DNA from: Halosegnis marinus
GTDB lineage: Archaea > Halobacteriota > Halobacteria > Halobacteriales > Haloarculaceae
Length of the DNA: 64,000 bases
Direction: 5' to 3'
Assembly (NCBI RefSeq): GCF_029338355.1
Contig: NZ_CP119802.1
Location: 1-64,000, forward strand
In this document: piece by piece, positions 16,832-26,647 of the stretch
Numbering within the stretch: the first letter of the stretch is position 1
Layout: the number at the start of each line of letters is the position of its first letter
Notes under the pieces: model-generated
Seen by the model: the letters and a program-made list of their open reading frames with translations, nothing else
Databases searched by the model: none
What the model was told of the DNA's origin: nothing
Program-made: the position numbers and the translations under genes

Positions 16832-17082
16832 TCCTCCGGGGGGAACGTCTCCGGCGCCGGCGTGTTCGACTCCAGTTCGCCGTAGAGGACGAGCATGAGC
16901 GCGAACAGCCCGCCGATGACGAGCAGGCCGACGATGCCGCTCGTCGCGGTCTGACCCACGTAGCCGGCGGACCAGTCGATGCCGTTCCAGACGCGCAGCG
17001 CGGTGAGCACCGTCCACACGCCCGCGAGCGCGACGGCGAAGGTGACGAGCTTGTTCTGTGATAGCGCGTTTCGCATGGCCAT
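16828..17082 (-). CDS. Small two-helix membrane protein
   Basis: 84 residues, MAMRNALSQNKLV, with hydrophobic helices at about 12-30 and 47-67 and an acidic tail. A second in-frame ATG two codons in (17076) is equally possible. The stop overlaps the zinc-ribbon start (16828-16831). Unknown function. Confidence 0.58.
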   Translation of the reverse strand: MAMRNALSQNKLVTFAVALAGVWTVLTALRVWNGIDWSAGYVGQTATSGIVGLLVIGGLFALMLVLYGELESNTPAPETFPPEE

Positions 17083-17123
17083 ACTCGGGCTTCCGGCCCC
17101 CGGACCAAAAAGCTACGCTCGCC

Positions 17124-17837
17124 TCACGCCAGCGCCCAGCCGGCCTTCTCCGCGGCCTCCTCAAGCGGCCGGAACTCCCACCCCTCGGGCTCCATCCCCG
17201 CCTCGTCTGCGAGTCCCACGAGCACCATCCGCTCGGCGTAGAACATCGAGGAGGGGCCGATCTCCGCCAGCCGCTCCGTCGGCCGGGTGCCCGACCCGTT
17301 GAAGAAGTCGAGGTCGATGACGTGCTCGCGCTGGAACTTGTTGAGGACGTGCGTCGGGACGTCCCCGACGATGCCCACCCAGTCGGACCACCGCGCGGCG
17401 TCCGTCGTCGCGGCCGCGGGGTCGGCGAGCGCCTTCGCCGCCCGGTAGGTGAACGCGAGCGTCATCTCGTCGGCGTCGCCGCCGTGCGGCCCGCTCGTGG
17501 CGTCGGCGCCCGCGCCGACCGGGCCCGAGACGGTTCCCTCGTCGCCGCCCTCCGGCACGCCCGGCGTCGCGTCGCCGGCACCGCCGGCGGCGGACGACTC
17601 CGCCCCCGCGCCCGCGCCGCCCCCCTCCTTCGGGATGCCGACCGGCTTCCCGTCCGTGTCGCGGGGCACCCGCGGCGTCGCGTCGCCGATGTCCGCGCCC
17701 GTGAGGCCCGCCTCGCCGTCCTCGGGTTCCTCGTCCGGGTCGCCGTCCCCCTTCCAGAGCCAGTCGCCGGGGTTGGCCTCCGGCTCCTCGTCGTCGTCCT
17801 GTACGTCGATGTCGTCGAGGTCGATGCTGTCGGTCAT
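17124..17837 (-). CDS. Two-part hypothetical protein coupled to the AOR homologue
   Basis: 237 residues. The first ~130 are acidic, Gly/Pro/Ala-rich and probably disordered, with repeated DATPxVP-like phrases. Residues from about 140 form a compact domain (MTLAFTYRAAKALADP, TARWSDWVGIVGDVPTHVLNKFQREH, MVLVGLADEAG). The ATG at 17837 overlaps the stop of the AOR-like gene (ATGA), so the two are translationally coupled and their products may interact. I do not recognise the domain. Confidence 0.65.
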   Translation of the reverse strand: MTDSIDLDDIDVQDDDEEPEANPGDWLWKGDGDPDEEPEDGEAGLTGADIGDATPRVPRDTDGKPVGIPKEGGGAGAGAESSAAGGAGDATPGVPEGGDEGTVSGPVGAGADATSGPHGGDADEMTLAFTYRAAKALADPAAATTDAARWSDWVGIVGDVPTHVLNKFQREHVIDLDFFNGSGTRPTERLAEIGPSSMFYAERMVLVGLADEAGMEPEGWEFRPLEEAAEKAGWALA

Positions 17838-19530
17838 GGTCGCAGGTGGTCGAGGTCCAGCCGTTCGAGCGTCGCGGCCGTCGGGACGCCCTCGTCGTCC
17901 CAGCCGCGCGCGTCGTAGTACGCGTCGAGCAGCGCCTCGAAGTCCGTGTCGAGGCTGTCGGGGTCGATCGGCGCGGGCAGGGTGTCGTCGGCCCGTGTGA
18001 ACCCCTCGCGGACGTTGAACAGCCGCACGAGGTTCCAGACGCGCTCGCCGGCCTCGGCCAGCCCCTCGTGGGGCGCGCCGACGGCGTCGAGCCACTCCGC
18101 GCCGTCGTCCGCCAGCGTCTCGCCCGTGAAGTCGTCGGCGACGAGGCTCCACCGCACCGCGCGGGTGTCCTGTGCGTCGATGACGGCGCTCGCCGCCTCC
18201 GCGGGGGTGAAGGGCCCCTCGAAGGGCTCGCGCTCGACGGGCCGCGCGCGCCGGTGACAGCCGCCCCGGTCGGAGGTGGCGTACGCGAGCGCCATCGAGG
18301 CCGCGCCGCGGGGGTCGTAGGCCGGCAGTTCCATCCCCTTCACGGTCGGGACGAGCCCCTCGCCCCCGAGCCGTTCCGCGGCGTCGGCCACCCCGTCGGC
18401 GAGCGCGTCGCCCAGGTCGCCGACGCGGGCCGCGATGTCCGCGAGCAGCGCGCGCGCGCCGTCCGGGTCGCCGAAGGCGTACCCGTCCTCGATGACGCCC
18501 TCCTCGCTCGCGCGGGCGGCCCACGCCACGGCGTTGCCCGCGGAGATGAGGTCGATGCCGAGGCGGTTGCACACCTCGCCGAGTTCCGCGACCGCGTCGA
18601 AGTCGTCGATGGCGAGGCCCGCGCCGAGCGTCATCGCCGTCGCGCCGCGCGGGACGGTGTCGCCCGCGTCGGTCCGCACGCGGAAGCCGCCCGCGACGGC
18701 GTCGTCCGCTCGCTCGCGGCCGTGCGAGGCGGCGCGCGCGGCCTCGATACCCACGTCGTCGGCGCCGGCGAAGCCCCGCTCCGTCCAGCCGCGCGAGGCG
18801 AGCACGCCCGCCTCGTCGGCGAAGTCCACGGTTTCGAGCGTCTCGCTCGTCGCGAGCCACCGGCCCGTCGCGTCCTCGGCGTAGCGCTCCGCGTAGGACT
18901 CGCGCAGGTCGGCGAACCCCTCAGGCGGGTCGCCGCGCGCGACGACCGCCTTCAGCCGCTTGGCGCCCATCACGGTGCCCGCGCCGCCCCGACCCGCGTG
19001 GTGGTCGGCGTTCGGCCCGGAGGCGATGGTAGCGTACGCGACCCCGGCCTCGCCGGCGGGGCCGATACACGCGACTGCCCCCTCGTGGGCCGTGCAGGTC
19101 TCGGCGGCGTCCGCGCCCCACGTCGTCGCCGGCTCGATGCGCGCGTCGCCGTCCGCGACCACGAGGCGGACGGGTTCGTCCGCCACCCCGGTCACGACGA
19201 GCAGGAGGTGGTCGTCGAGCGCGCCCGCGAGCGCCCCGGGGAAGTCGCCGCCCGCGTACGAGTCGAGGAACGCGCCCGTCAGGGGCGACTTCGTCACCGC
19301 GGCGTAGCGCGACTCCCCCGGGAGGAGTCGGAGAGCGGCCCGAGCGCGAAGCACAGCACGTTCTCCGGGCCGAGCGGGTCCGCCCCTGCGGGCAGTTCCT
19401 CGTGGAGGTAGCGCGCGCCGAGGCCCTTCCCGCCGATGTAGCGCCGGCGCCACCGCTCGGGGACCCGCTCGCTCGTCACCGACCCCTCGGAGAGGTCCAC
19501 CCGCAACACGCGGTCCGGCGGCGTCGTCAT
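17834..19530 (-). CDS. Aldehyde:ferredoxin oxidoreductase homologue lacking the iron-sulfur ligands (frameshifted)
   Basis: About 565 residues after repair. It has AOR-family landmarks: VLRVDLSEGSV and YIGGKGLGARYL in the N-terminal pterin domain, then YAAVTKSPLTGAFLDSY, HHAGRGGAGTVMGAKRLKAVV, LGAGLAIDDFDAVAELGEVCNRLGIDLISAGNAVAWA and a SDRGGCHRRARP C-terminal segment. Where tungsten AORs have a CxxCxxxC group before this helical domain, the text reads ERADDAVAGGFRVRTDAG, without cysteine. The later fourth Cys is also not evident (RWSLVADDFTGE). A [4Fe-4S] centre therefore seems impossible. The frame breaks at about 19315 (CGCGACTCCCCCGGG), one base short. Start ATG 19530. Substrate unknown. 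Confidence 0.8.
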
Positions 19531-19618
19531 TCGTCGGGTCAACGGCGAAGCCGGCTAAAGCGTTTCCGCCGCGGAACCCCTCGCGGCACCCTTTGCCCGC
19601 GACCGTCGTCGCGGGAAC

Positions 19619-20431
19619 ATGGTCCGAGCCCCGAGCACGAACCTCCGACGCGGCACGGCCGCGGACCACCCCTACGTCGGCTACGGCGACGGTCCGCCCC
19701 TGCTCGTGCTCCCGGGCGTGAACGACCCCCTGCTCCGGGCCGGCGAGCGGGCGTGGTTCGACCTCGTGCTGGCCGCGTACTGTCGCCGCCAGGCCCGAGC
19801 CTGTGCCGCGGCCGGCGCGCCCCGGACGGTGTACTACCTCTCGCGGCCGCCCGGGGTGCCCGACACGGTCGCGGGAATGGGCGACCGCTACCGCGCCGCG
19901 CTGGACGCGTTCGGGCCGTGTGACCTCGTCGGCGTCTCGATGGGCGGCTTCCTCGCGCTCGACCTCGCGCGCCGCGACGACCGCGTCCGCTCCGTGACGC
20001 TCGCGCTCTCGGCCGCGCGGCTCTCCCGCCACGGCCGCGAGTCGCTCCGGGCGTGGACCCGCTGGGCCGACGCCGGCGAGTGGCTCCGGGTGTATCGCGC
20101 CGGCGTCCGCGCGGTCGTCACCGGGGCGCGCCGCCGACTCGGCGCGCTCGCGGTCCGGGGCTTCGACGCCGTGCGGTCGCCGCCCGCCGACGACATCCGG
20201 CGGACGTTCCGCGCGGCGCTCGCCTTCGACGCACGGCCGTGGCTCGGGGAGGTGGGCGTTCCCGCGCTCGTCGTCGGGGGAACCGCCGACCCCTTCTTCA
20301 CCGACGCGGCGTTCGCGGGCACGGCCGACGGTCTCGGCGCGCGACACGAGCGGCTGGACGGGTGGGGCCACGACGCGATGATAGAGGGCGGTCGGCTGGT
20401 GGACGGGGCGGTCGCGGGCTTTCTCAGGTAG
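19619..20431 (+). CDS. Alpha/beta hydrolase
   Basis: 270 residues. It has the nucleophile elbow GVSMGG (Ser at about residue 105), the acid in GGTADPFF (about 223) and the catalytic His in GWGHDAM near the end. The cap region (residues 125-180) is Arg-rich. No signal peptide. Substrate cannot be predicted. The last bases overlap the end of the convergent sensor kinase gene by 8 bases. Confidence 0.8.
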   Translation: MVRAPSTNLRRGTAADHPYVGYGDGPPLLVLPGVNDPLLRAGERAWFDLVLAAYCRRQARACAAAGAPRTVYYLSRPPGVPDTVAGMGDRYRAALDAFGPCDLVGVSMGGFLALDLARRDDRVRSVTLALSAARLSRHGRESLRAWTRWADAGEWLRVYRAGVRAVVTGARRRLGALAVRGFDAVRSPPADDIRRTFRAALAFDARPWLGEVGVPALVVGGTADPFFTDAAFAGTADGLGARHERLDGWGHDAMIEGGRLVDGAVAGFLR

Positions 20432-23386
20432 CGCGGGCGACGGTCAACACGACCGTGGACCCGTCGTCCTCGAAGGCGATGGTCCCGCCGAGCGTCGTAC
20501 AGACGTGGCGGACGAGCCACAGGCCGAGCCCGCGGCTGTGGTCGAGCTGGGTGATGTCCACCTCGCCCGTGACCACGGCGCGCTCGCGCTCGGGGACGCC
20601 CGGCCCGTCGTCGCTCACGCGGAGGGTCACCTCGTCGTCGGTCGCCGTCGCCGTGACGCGCACCGCGGGGGTCTCGCCGACGTGGATGACGGCGTTCTCG
20701 AGCACCTCGCGGACGGCGGTGGCGAACAGGTCGCGGTCCCGGACGGCGACGGAGGGAACCTCGACGTCGAAGGCGGCGTCGGGGTGGCTCTCGCGGACCT
20801 CGGCGACGGCGTCGGCGACCACGCCCCCGAGGTCGCCGGACGACCCCTCGCCGCCGCCGAGCGCGTGCTCGATGTCCCGGAGCTTGCCGGCTATCTCCGT
20901 GATGCGGTCGGCGGCGTCGAGCGCGTTGCGCGCGTACGCCGCGTCGTCGCCGTCCAGCCGCTCGGCGAGTATCTCCAGATACCCCTGCACGACGCCGTTC
21001 GTGTTGGCGATGTTGTGGCGGAAGACGCGGTTGAGCATCTCGATGAGCCGCTGGTCCTCCTTCCGGTCGGTGATGTCGGTGTAGATGCCGAAGACGAGCG
21101 GGCCGTCGTCGGTGACGCCGTACCGCACCGCGCGGAACAGGAACGTGCGGCGCCCGTTGGCCGTCTCGCGCTCCACCTCGACGGGGCCGACGAGGTGGTC
21201 CTCCGCGTCGGCGAGGTCCACGGTGTCCTCGTCGTTTGGGACGACCATGTCGTCGAGCGCGGTACCCGAGGCGGTGTCGCGGTCGATACCGAACGTCTCC
21301 GCGAAGGTGCCGTTCACGCGGCGGATGACCGGGCCGTCGTCCGTGACCACGGCGTCGACGACGGCGTCCGGCAGCCGGTCGAACAGCCCGGCGAAACGGC
21401 TCCGCTCGGCCTCCAGCTGCGAGCGGTCGCGGACGATGCCGACGCTCCCCTCGATGCCGGCGCTCTCGGGGAACCGTGACAGCTCTATCTCGACCGGAAC
21501 CTCGTCGCCGTCGGCGGTCGTGAGCGTGGTCTCGTAGCTCCGGCTCTCCGTCGGCGGCTCGTCGTCGAGTTCGGCCAACAGCGCCGCGCCCCGGCGCGTG
21601 GCCCCCTCGCCGAGGAACGTCGAGACGTGCCGGCCGATGACGTCGGACTCGTCGTAGCCGAGTTCCGACAGGAGGCGGTCAGTGGTGAGGACGATGCGGC
21701 CCTCCTCGTCGAGGACGTACACGCGCTGTTCGACCGCCTCGTGGACGGCGCGGTACCGCTCCAGGCGCGTCTCGCGGGCCGCGCGGTCCATCGCGGCCGT
21801 CGCGTTCGCCGCGAGGACCGAGGCGAGCGCCCGCTCCCCCTCGTCGAGCCCCTCGGGGTCGTAGCTGCCGATGGAGAGGACGCCGTGCTCGCCCAGCGGC
21901 ACCGCGTACGCCGACTCGATGGCGCCGTAGGCGTCGGGTATCTCGCCGTCCAACTCCTCGAAGGCGACCGGCTCGCCGCGCACGAACGCCGTCCCGGACA
22001 GGCCCTCCCCCGGCGGGTGGAGCGGCACGTCCCCCACCTCGCGGCGGGCCGACTCGCTGAACGTCGCCGGGACGAGGAGGTCGCGCTCCTCGTCGTACAG
22101 CCGGACGGTGTTGAAGCCGAGGTCCAGCACCTCCGCCGCGGCGTGCGCGACCACCTCGGCGATGCGCTCGCGGTCGCCCGCCGCCATCAGCTCCTCGGTG
22201 GTCGAGAGGAGGCCGTCGAGCGCCCGCTCGCGTGCCTTACGCTCCGTCGCGTCCGCGAGGAACACGGACAGCCCCTCCTCGGCGGGGTACGCCCGGACCT
22301 CGAACCACGCGTCCAGCGGCTCGAACCGATGCTCGAAGGTCACCGCCTCCCCGGTGTCGAGCGCCTCGCGGAGCCGTCCCTCGAAGCCCGTGTCCGCGAG
22401 CGCGGGGCGACGTCCCAGAGCCGCCGCCCCTCGAACCGCCCGTCGTCGCACCCGGCCGCGGCGACGACCTCGCGCCCGCCGTCGTTGAGGTACGTCAGCT
22501 CCCAGTCGGCGTCGAGGCCGACGAAGCCGTCGCCGATGCGGTCGAGCGTCCGCCGGACCTCGTTGCGGGCCGCCCGGACCTCCCGCTCGGCCGCCGCGCG
22601 GTCGAGTTCGTACCCCGTCCAGCTGACGAGCAGCTCGACGAACTCCCGTTCGGCCTCCGTGTAGCCGCCGGGGCGCGGCTCGGCGCTCGCGAAACAGAGC
22701 AGGCCGAACGGCTCGCCCTCCACCCGCACCGTCGCGCCGATGGACGAACACAGCCCCGCCGCATCGGGAGGGGCGTCGCCCGACACGACGACGCCGTCGC
22801 CGTCGAGCGCCGCCGCGAACCGCGAGTCGGGGTCGAGCGACTGCCCGACCAGCGGCGCGGCCTCCCCGACGGCGGCGTTGACACGGAGATCATCGCCGTC
22901 GTCCGCGAACTCCGCCGAGACGCCCACGTCGAGGCCGAGGTAGGTACACCCCACCCGCAACAGTTCGTCCAGTTTCGAGGCGAGGTCCGTGTCGAGCGTC
23001 GCTATCTCGTGGAGGTCGCGCAGCGCGCCCCGGTCGCGACCGTCGGAGACGGCCGACGGGGCGTCGAGCGCCGCCGCGACGCGTTCGGCGAGGGTCTCGC
23101 CCGTCGCGGCCAACGCGTCCTCGGCCGCGTACTCGACCCCGAGCCGCGAGGCCCGCGCCGCGTCGGCCGGGCCGGCCTCGCCGACGAGCAGCACGGGTAC
23201 CGCCGGGACGCGCTCGCGCAGCGTCGCGACGGCCTCCGGCCACCCGTCCCGGGCCGGGAGGAGGACGCACTCGACGGCGGCGTCCACGTCGGCCGGGTCC
23301 CGCACGTGTGTCGCGTCGAGTCCACCGAGGTCGTACCCGTCCGCGGCGTCCGAGGACGGGTGTACGACTACGACGGGAGCGGTCAT
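20424..23386 (-). CDS. Large cytoplasmic PAS/GAF sensor histidine kinase (frameshifted)
   Basis: About 987 residues after repair, with no membrane helices. Apparent order: a degenerate receiver-like N-terminal domain (1-110), GAF (about 120-270), PAS (about 285-400), GAF (about 415-560), two PAS domains (about 575-800), the H-box MLNRVFRHNIANTNG, and the ATPase with VLENAVIHVG, DDGPGVP and SRGLGLWLV. It autophosphorylates in response to ligands of the GAF/PAS domains, which are unknown. No response regulator is adjacent. The frame breaks at about 22407 (plus GCGCGGGGCGACG), one base missing from a C run: LWDVAP should continue ALADTGFEG. Ends convergently with the hydrolase. Confidence 0.82.
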
Positions 23387-23501
23387 CGAACGGAGTTATG
23401 CCTGCCCGAACATAAGCGGACTGTCGTCCGTCGGTCTCGCCGGAAAGCCCCCCGCCCCGCGGGACCGCGACCCTTTAGCCGCGCCCGCGACACGACGGGG
23501 T

Positions 23502-24343
23502 ATGAGCGACGCGTGGTTCGCCGGACTCGACCCCGACGACACGGAGAGCGCGGCCGCGCGGGTCCGCGAGGGACGCGCCGACGCGCCCGACGACTGGCCC
23601 GGGCGGGCCGTCGATGCGGGCTTCGCCGGCGACACGGACGACTACTACGACCGGCTGAAGGCGGCGACGACGGCCGCCGCCGAGGCCGCCGTGCGCGAGG
23701 CCGAGCGGGCGGGCGACCGACAGCTGATACACGCGGTCCGCGCGATGGACGACTGCGACCGCACCGCGAACGAACTCGCCGAGCGCGTCGGCGAGTGGGC
23801 CGGGAGCCTCTTCGAGGGGCCGGGACCGGCGTCGAGGGCGCGCGCGCCGTCGCGGAGCGGGACCCGGACGAGCCCACGGAGCGGCGGGTCGTCTCGCTGG
23901 CCGAGCGCGTCGTCGACCTCGACGACGAGGCCGCGGACCTGCGGGCGTACATCGAACGGACCGCCCCGGAGGTGGCCCCGAACCTCTCGGCGCTGGCCGG
24001 CCCCGTCCTCGCGGCGCGGCTCGTCGCGCTGGCGGGCGGGCTGGAGTCGCTGGCGAAGAAGCCGTCGGGGACGATACAGGTCCTCGGGGCCGAGGACGCG
24101 CTGTTCGCCCACCTCCGTGGCCGAGCGCCCTCGCCGAAGCACGGCGTCATCTTCACCCACGAGTACGTCCGCGGCACCCGGCCCGACGACCGCGGGAGCG
24201 CGGCCCGCGCGCTCGCCGGGAAGCTCGCCATCGCGGCCCGGGGCGACCACTACACGGGCGAGTACAACCCCGAGATAGAGCGCCAACTGGACGAGCGCAT
24301 GGCGACCATCCGCGCCCGCGCCGAGGGTGAGGACGATGAGTGA
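23502..24343 (+). CDS. nop5: Nop5/Nop56-58 core protein of box C/D RNPs (frameshifted)
   Basis: Scaffold of archaeal C/D small ribonucleoproteins that guide 2'-O-methylation; it binds fibrillarin and the L7Ae-K-turn RNA. About 280 residues after repair. The Nop domain is clear: APNLSALAGPVLAARLVALAGGLESLAKKPSGTIQVLGAEDALFAHL, then SPKHGVIFTHEYV. The frame breaks at about 23820 (GAGGGGCCGGG), one G short of GAGGGGGCC. The TATA-like CCCTTTAG at 23471-23478 lies about 27 bases before the ATG. The gene overlaps fibrillarin by 8 bases, the standard archaeal arrangement. Confidence 0.9.
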
Positions 24344-24965
24344 GCTCCCCGCGGGCGTCGAGCGCCGGCGGTTCGACGGCGAGGAGCGGCTGGCGACCGA
24401 GGGCGAACCGGTGTACGGCGAGCCCACGGCGGACGGCTGGCGCGCGTGGGACGCCCGCCGGTCGAAGCTCGGCGCGATGCTGGAAACGGGGATGGACACC
24501 GGGCTCGCGGGCGGCGAGACGGTGTTGTATCTCGGCGCGGCGGCGGGCACCACCGTCTCGCACGTCGCGGACTTCGCCGGGGCGACGTACGCCGTCGAGT
24601 TCGCGGCCCGGCCGACGCGCGACCTGCTCGACGCCGCCGAGTCGCGCCCCCGGCTGTTCCCCCTGTTAAAGGACGCGCGCAAGCCCGAGACGTACGCGCA
24701 CGTGGTCGAGCCGGCGGACGTGGTCGTCCAGGACGTGGCGACGCGCGGGCAGGCCCGCGTGGCGAACGCGAACGCCCGCTTCCTCGACACGGGCGGCCTC
24801 CTGCTCGCGGCCATCAAGGCCCGCTCGGAGGACGTCGTCGCGGACCCGAGCGAGGTGTTCGAGCGCGAGCTCGACACGCTCTCGGAGTCCTACGAGCTGG
24901 TCGAGACGGCGCGACTGGAGCCGTTCCACGAGGACCACCTCGGCGTCGTCGCCCGGAAGCGGTAA
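24336..24965 (+). CDS. flpA: Fibrillarin-like rRNA/tRNA 2'-O-methyltransferase
   Basis: Catalytic methyltransferase of box C/D RNPs, 209 residues. It begins [15 protein letters not shown] and then shows the SAM motif [28 protein letters not shown], the [10 protein letters not shown] segment, DVVVQDVA and the C-terminal [14 protein letters not shown]. All are hallmark fibrillarin blocks. The ATG (24336) sits inside the end of nop5, overlapping 8 bases, so expression is coupled. Confidence 0.93.
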   Translation: MSELPAGVERRRFDGEERLATEGEPVYGEPTADGWRAWDARRSKLGAMLETGMDTGLAGGETVLYLGAAAGTTVSHVADFAGATYAVEFAARPTRDLLDAAESRPRLFPLLKDARKPETYAHVVEPADVVVQDVATRGQARVANANARFLDTGGLLLAAIKARSEDVVADPSEVFERELDTLSESYELVETARLEPFHEDHLGVVARKR

Positions 24966-24970
24966 CGCCG

Positions 24971-24991
24971 CGAACGGAACCGCTTTACCGG
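24971..24991 (+). promoter_or_regulatory. Core promoter of the glutamate-cysteine ligase gene
   Basis: The element begins CGAACGGAACC and ends GCTTTACCGG. The TATA-like CTTTAC is centred about 27 bases before the ATG at 25013, implying a leaderless transcript. A copy differing at one base precedes coaD (26607-26627). Confidence 0.6.
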
Positions 24992-25012
24992 CGGCGGGCG
25001 GACGGCGTGACG

Positions 25013-26089
25013 ATGGAACTCGGGTCGGCCGACGCCTTCGACACGTCCGGAACGCTCGGCATCGAGGAGGAGTTCTTCGTCGTCGACGAGCGCGGCCGCC
25101 CGACCGCCGGCACCGACGAACTCGTCTATGACTCCGAGCCCCCCGAACTCCTGGAGGGTCGGCTCGACCACGAGCTGTTCAAGTGCGTCGTGGAGACGCA
25201 GACGCCGACCTGTGAGTCGCTCGCCGAGGCGGGCGAACAGCTCTCGGCGGTCCGCGAGGCGCTCGCCGACCACGCCGCCGCACAGGGGTTCGAGATAGCC
25301 GCCGCGGGGCTGCATCCGCTGGCGACGTGGCGCGAACTCGACCACGCGGAGAAGCCGCGCTACCGCGCGCAGTTGGAGCGCATCCAGTACCCCCAACACC
25401 GGAACACGACGGCCGGCCTCCACGTCCACGTCGGCGTGGACGACGCGGACAAGGCGACGTGGATCGCGAACGAACTCCGGTGGCACCTCCCCGTGATGCT
25501 CGCGCTGTCGGCGAACTCCCCGTTCTGGAACGGCTACGACACCGGGCTGGCCTCCGCGCGGGCGACGGTGTTCGAGAACCTCCCGAACACCGGGATGCCG
25601 ACGGCGTTCGACTCCTTCGAGGAGTACGCGGCCTTCGAGCGGACGATGGTGGAGACGGACGGCATCAACGACCGCGGGGAACTGTGGTACGACGTGCGGC
25701 CGCACTCCGGCCACGGCACCGTCGAGGTGCGCACGCCGGACGGGCAGTCGGACCCGGAGCGCGTGCTGGCGTTCGTCGAGTACACCGAGGCGCTGGTCGC
25801 GGACCTCGCCGCGCGCTACGAGGACGGCGAGTCGGGGAGCGACCACCGCCGGGAACTGCTCGACGAGAACAAGTGGCGCGCGATACGCCACGGCCACGAC
25901 GCGGCGCTGCTGGACCGCGAGTTCGCGGAGAGCGTCCCGCTGGGCGAACTGGTCGAGCGGGAGGCCGACCGACTCGGCGTCTCCGGCATCGTGGACCTCT
26001 ACGACGCAGAGTCGGGGGCGGAGCGCCAGCGCCGACTCCGGGCCGACGAGGGCGTCGACGCGCTCTGTGAGTCGCTGAAAATCCGGTAG
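25013..26089 (+). CDS. gshA: Glutamate-cysteine ligase (GCS2 family)
   Basis: ATP-dependent ligase producing gamma-glutamylcysteine, the main low-molecular-weight thiol of haloarchaea. 358 residues. Family motifs: [11 protein letters not shown] near the N-terminus, [59 protein letters not shown] and [17 protein letters not shown]. The C-terminus has [16 protein letters not shown], also typical. The start is ATG at 25013, with a promoter element 27 bases upstream. A GTG two codons earlier is less favoured. No second-step glutathione synthetase is nearby, as expected. Confidence 0.9.
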   Translation: MELGSADAFDTSGTLGIEEEFFVVDERGRPTAGTDELVYDSEPPELLEGRLDHELFKCVVETQTPTCESLAEAGEQLSAVREALADHAAAQGFEIAAAGLHPLATWRELDHAEKPRYRAQLERIQYPQHRNTTAGLHVHVGVDDADKATWIANELRWHLPVMLALSANSPFWNGYDTGLASARATVFENLPNTGMPTAFDSFEEYAAFERTMVETDGINDRGELWYDVRPHSGHGTVEVRTPDGQSDPERVLAFVEYTEALVADLAARYEDGESGSDHRRELLDENKWRAIRHGHDAALLDREFAESVPLGELVEREADRLGVSGIVDLYDAESGAERQRRLRADEGVDALCESLKIR

Positions 26090-26109
26090 TCCCGCCCGGT
26101 TGCGACGAG

Positions 26110-26115
26110 TTTTTT
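26110..26115 (+). terminator. Poly-T terminator after gshA
   Basis: A run of six T in the 40-base gap between the gshA stop and the next ATG. Archaeal terminators are typically such T-runs. It could also contribute to the next gene's promoter, being 15-20 bases before its ATG, though that is closer than expected for a TATA box. Confidence 0.4.
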
Positions 26116-26129
26116 CTGACGCCGGCATT

Positions 26130-26605
26130 ATGTCTACGCAGAGGCAACACATGTCTTCCGACGACTCCCCGTCCGGCGACGACGTCCGAGAACGGATAGA
26201 GCAGGAGGCGGAGGAACTCGACCAGCGGCTGGTGGACCTGCTGCGTGGGTGCTCGACACGGAGACGCGGGCGCGCATCTACATCGAACTCCGCCAGCACC
26301 CCGGCCGGACGAGCGAGGAGATAGCCGAGGGGACGGGGCTGTATCCGAGCACCGTCCGCGAGGCGCTCGCCGCGCTCCACGACGACGGGACGGTGACGCG
26401 CGAGAAGCGCAAGGCCGCGGGCGCGGGCAACAACCCCTACGAGTACGAGGCCATCGCGCCCGCCGACCTCGTGGGCGAGGTGGTCGAGGAGGTCCAGGAG
26501 GAACTGAACACCGTGTTCAACCTCGACGCGGTGCTCGGCGACGACGAGGACGACACCGATACCGGCCCCGTGACGGTCTCCGTCACGGAGGAGGACGACG
26601 CGTAG
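26130..26605 (+). CDS. Winged-helix transcriptional regulator (frameshifted)
   Basis: About 158 residues after repair. An acidic N-terminal helix (EQEAEELDQRLVDLL) leads into a helix-turn-helix domain: DTETRARIYIELRQHPGRTSEEIAEGTGLYPSTVREALAALHDDGTVTREK, an ArsR/MarR-like winged helix. An acidic tail follows. The frame breaks at about 26243 (CTGCGTGGGTGC), one base short, so DLL should continue -WVLDTETR. A second start at 26151 is possible. Its target is unknown; neighbours gshA and coaD have their own promoters. Confidence 0.78.
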
Positions 26606-26606
26606 G

Positions 26607-26627
26607 CGAACGGAACCACTTTACCGG
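26607..26627 (+). promoter_or_regulatory. Core promoter of coaD
   Basis: Near copy of the gshA promoter element (20 of 21 bases): CGAACGGAACC followed by ACTTTACCGG. The TATA-like ACTTTAC is about 26 bases before the coaD ATG. Confidence 0.6.
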
Positions 26628-26647
26628 GCGCCGACCACGCGCAGGGT

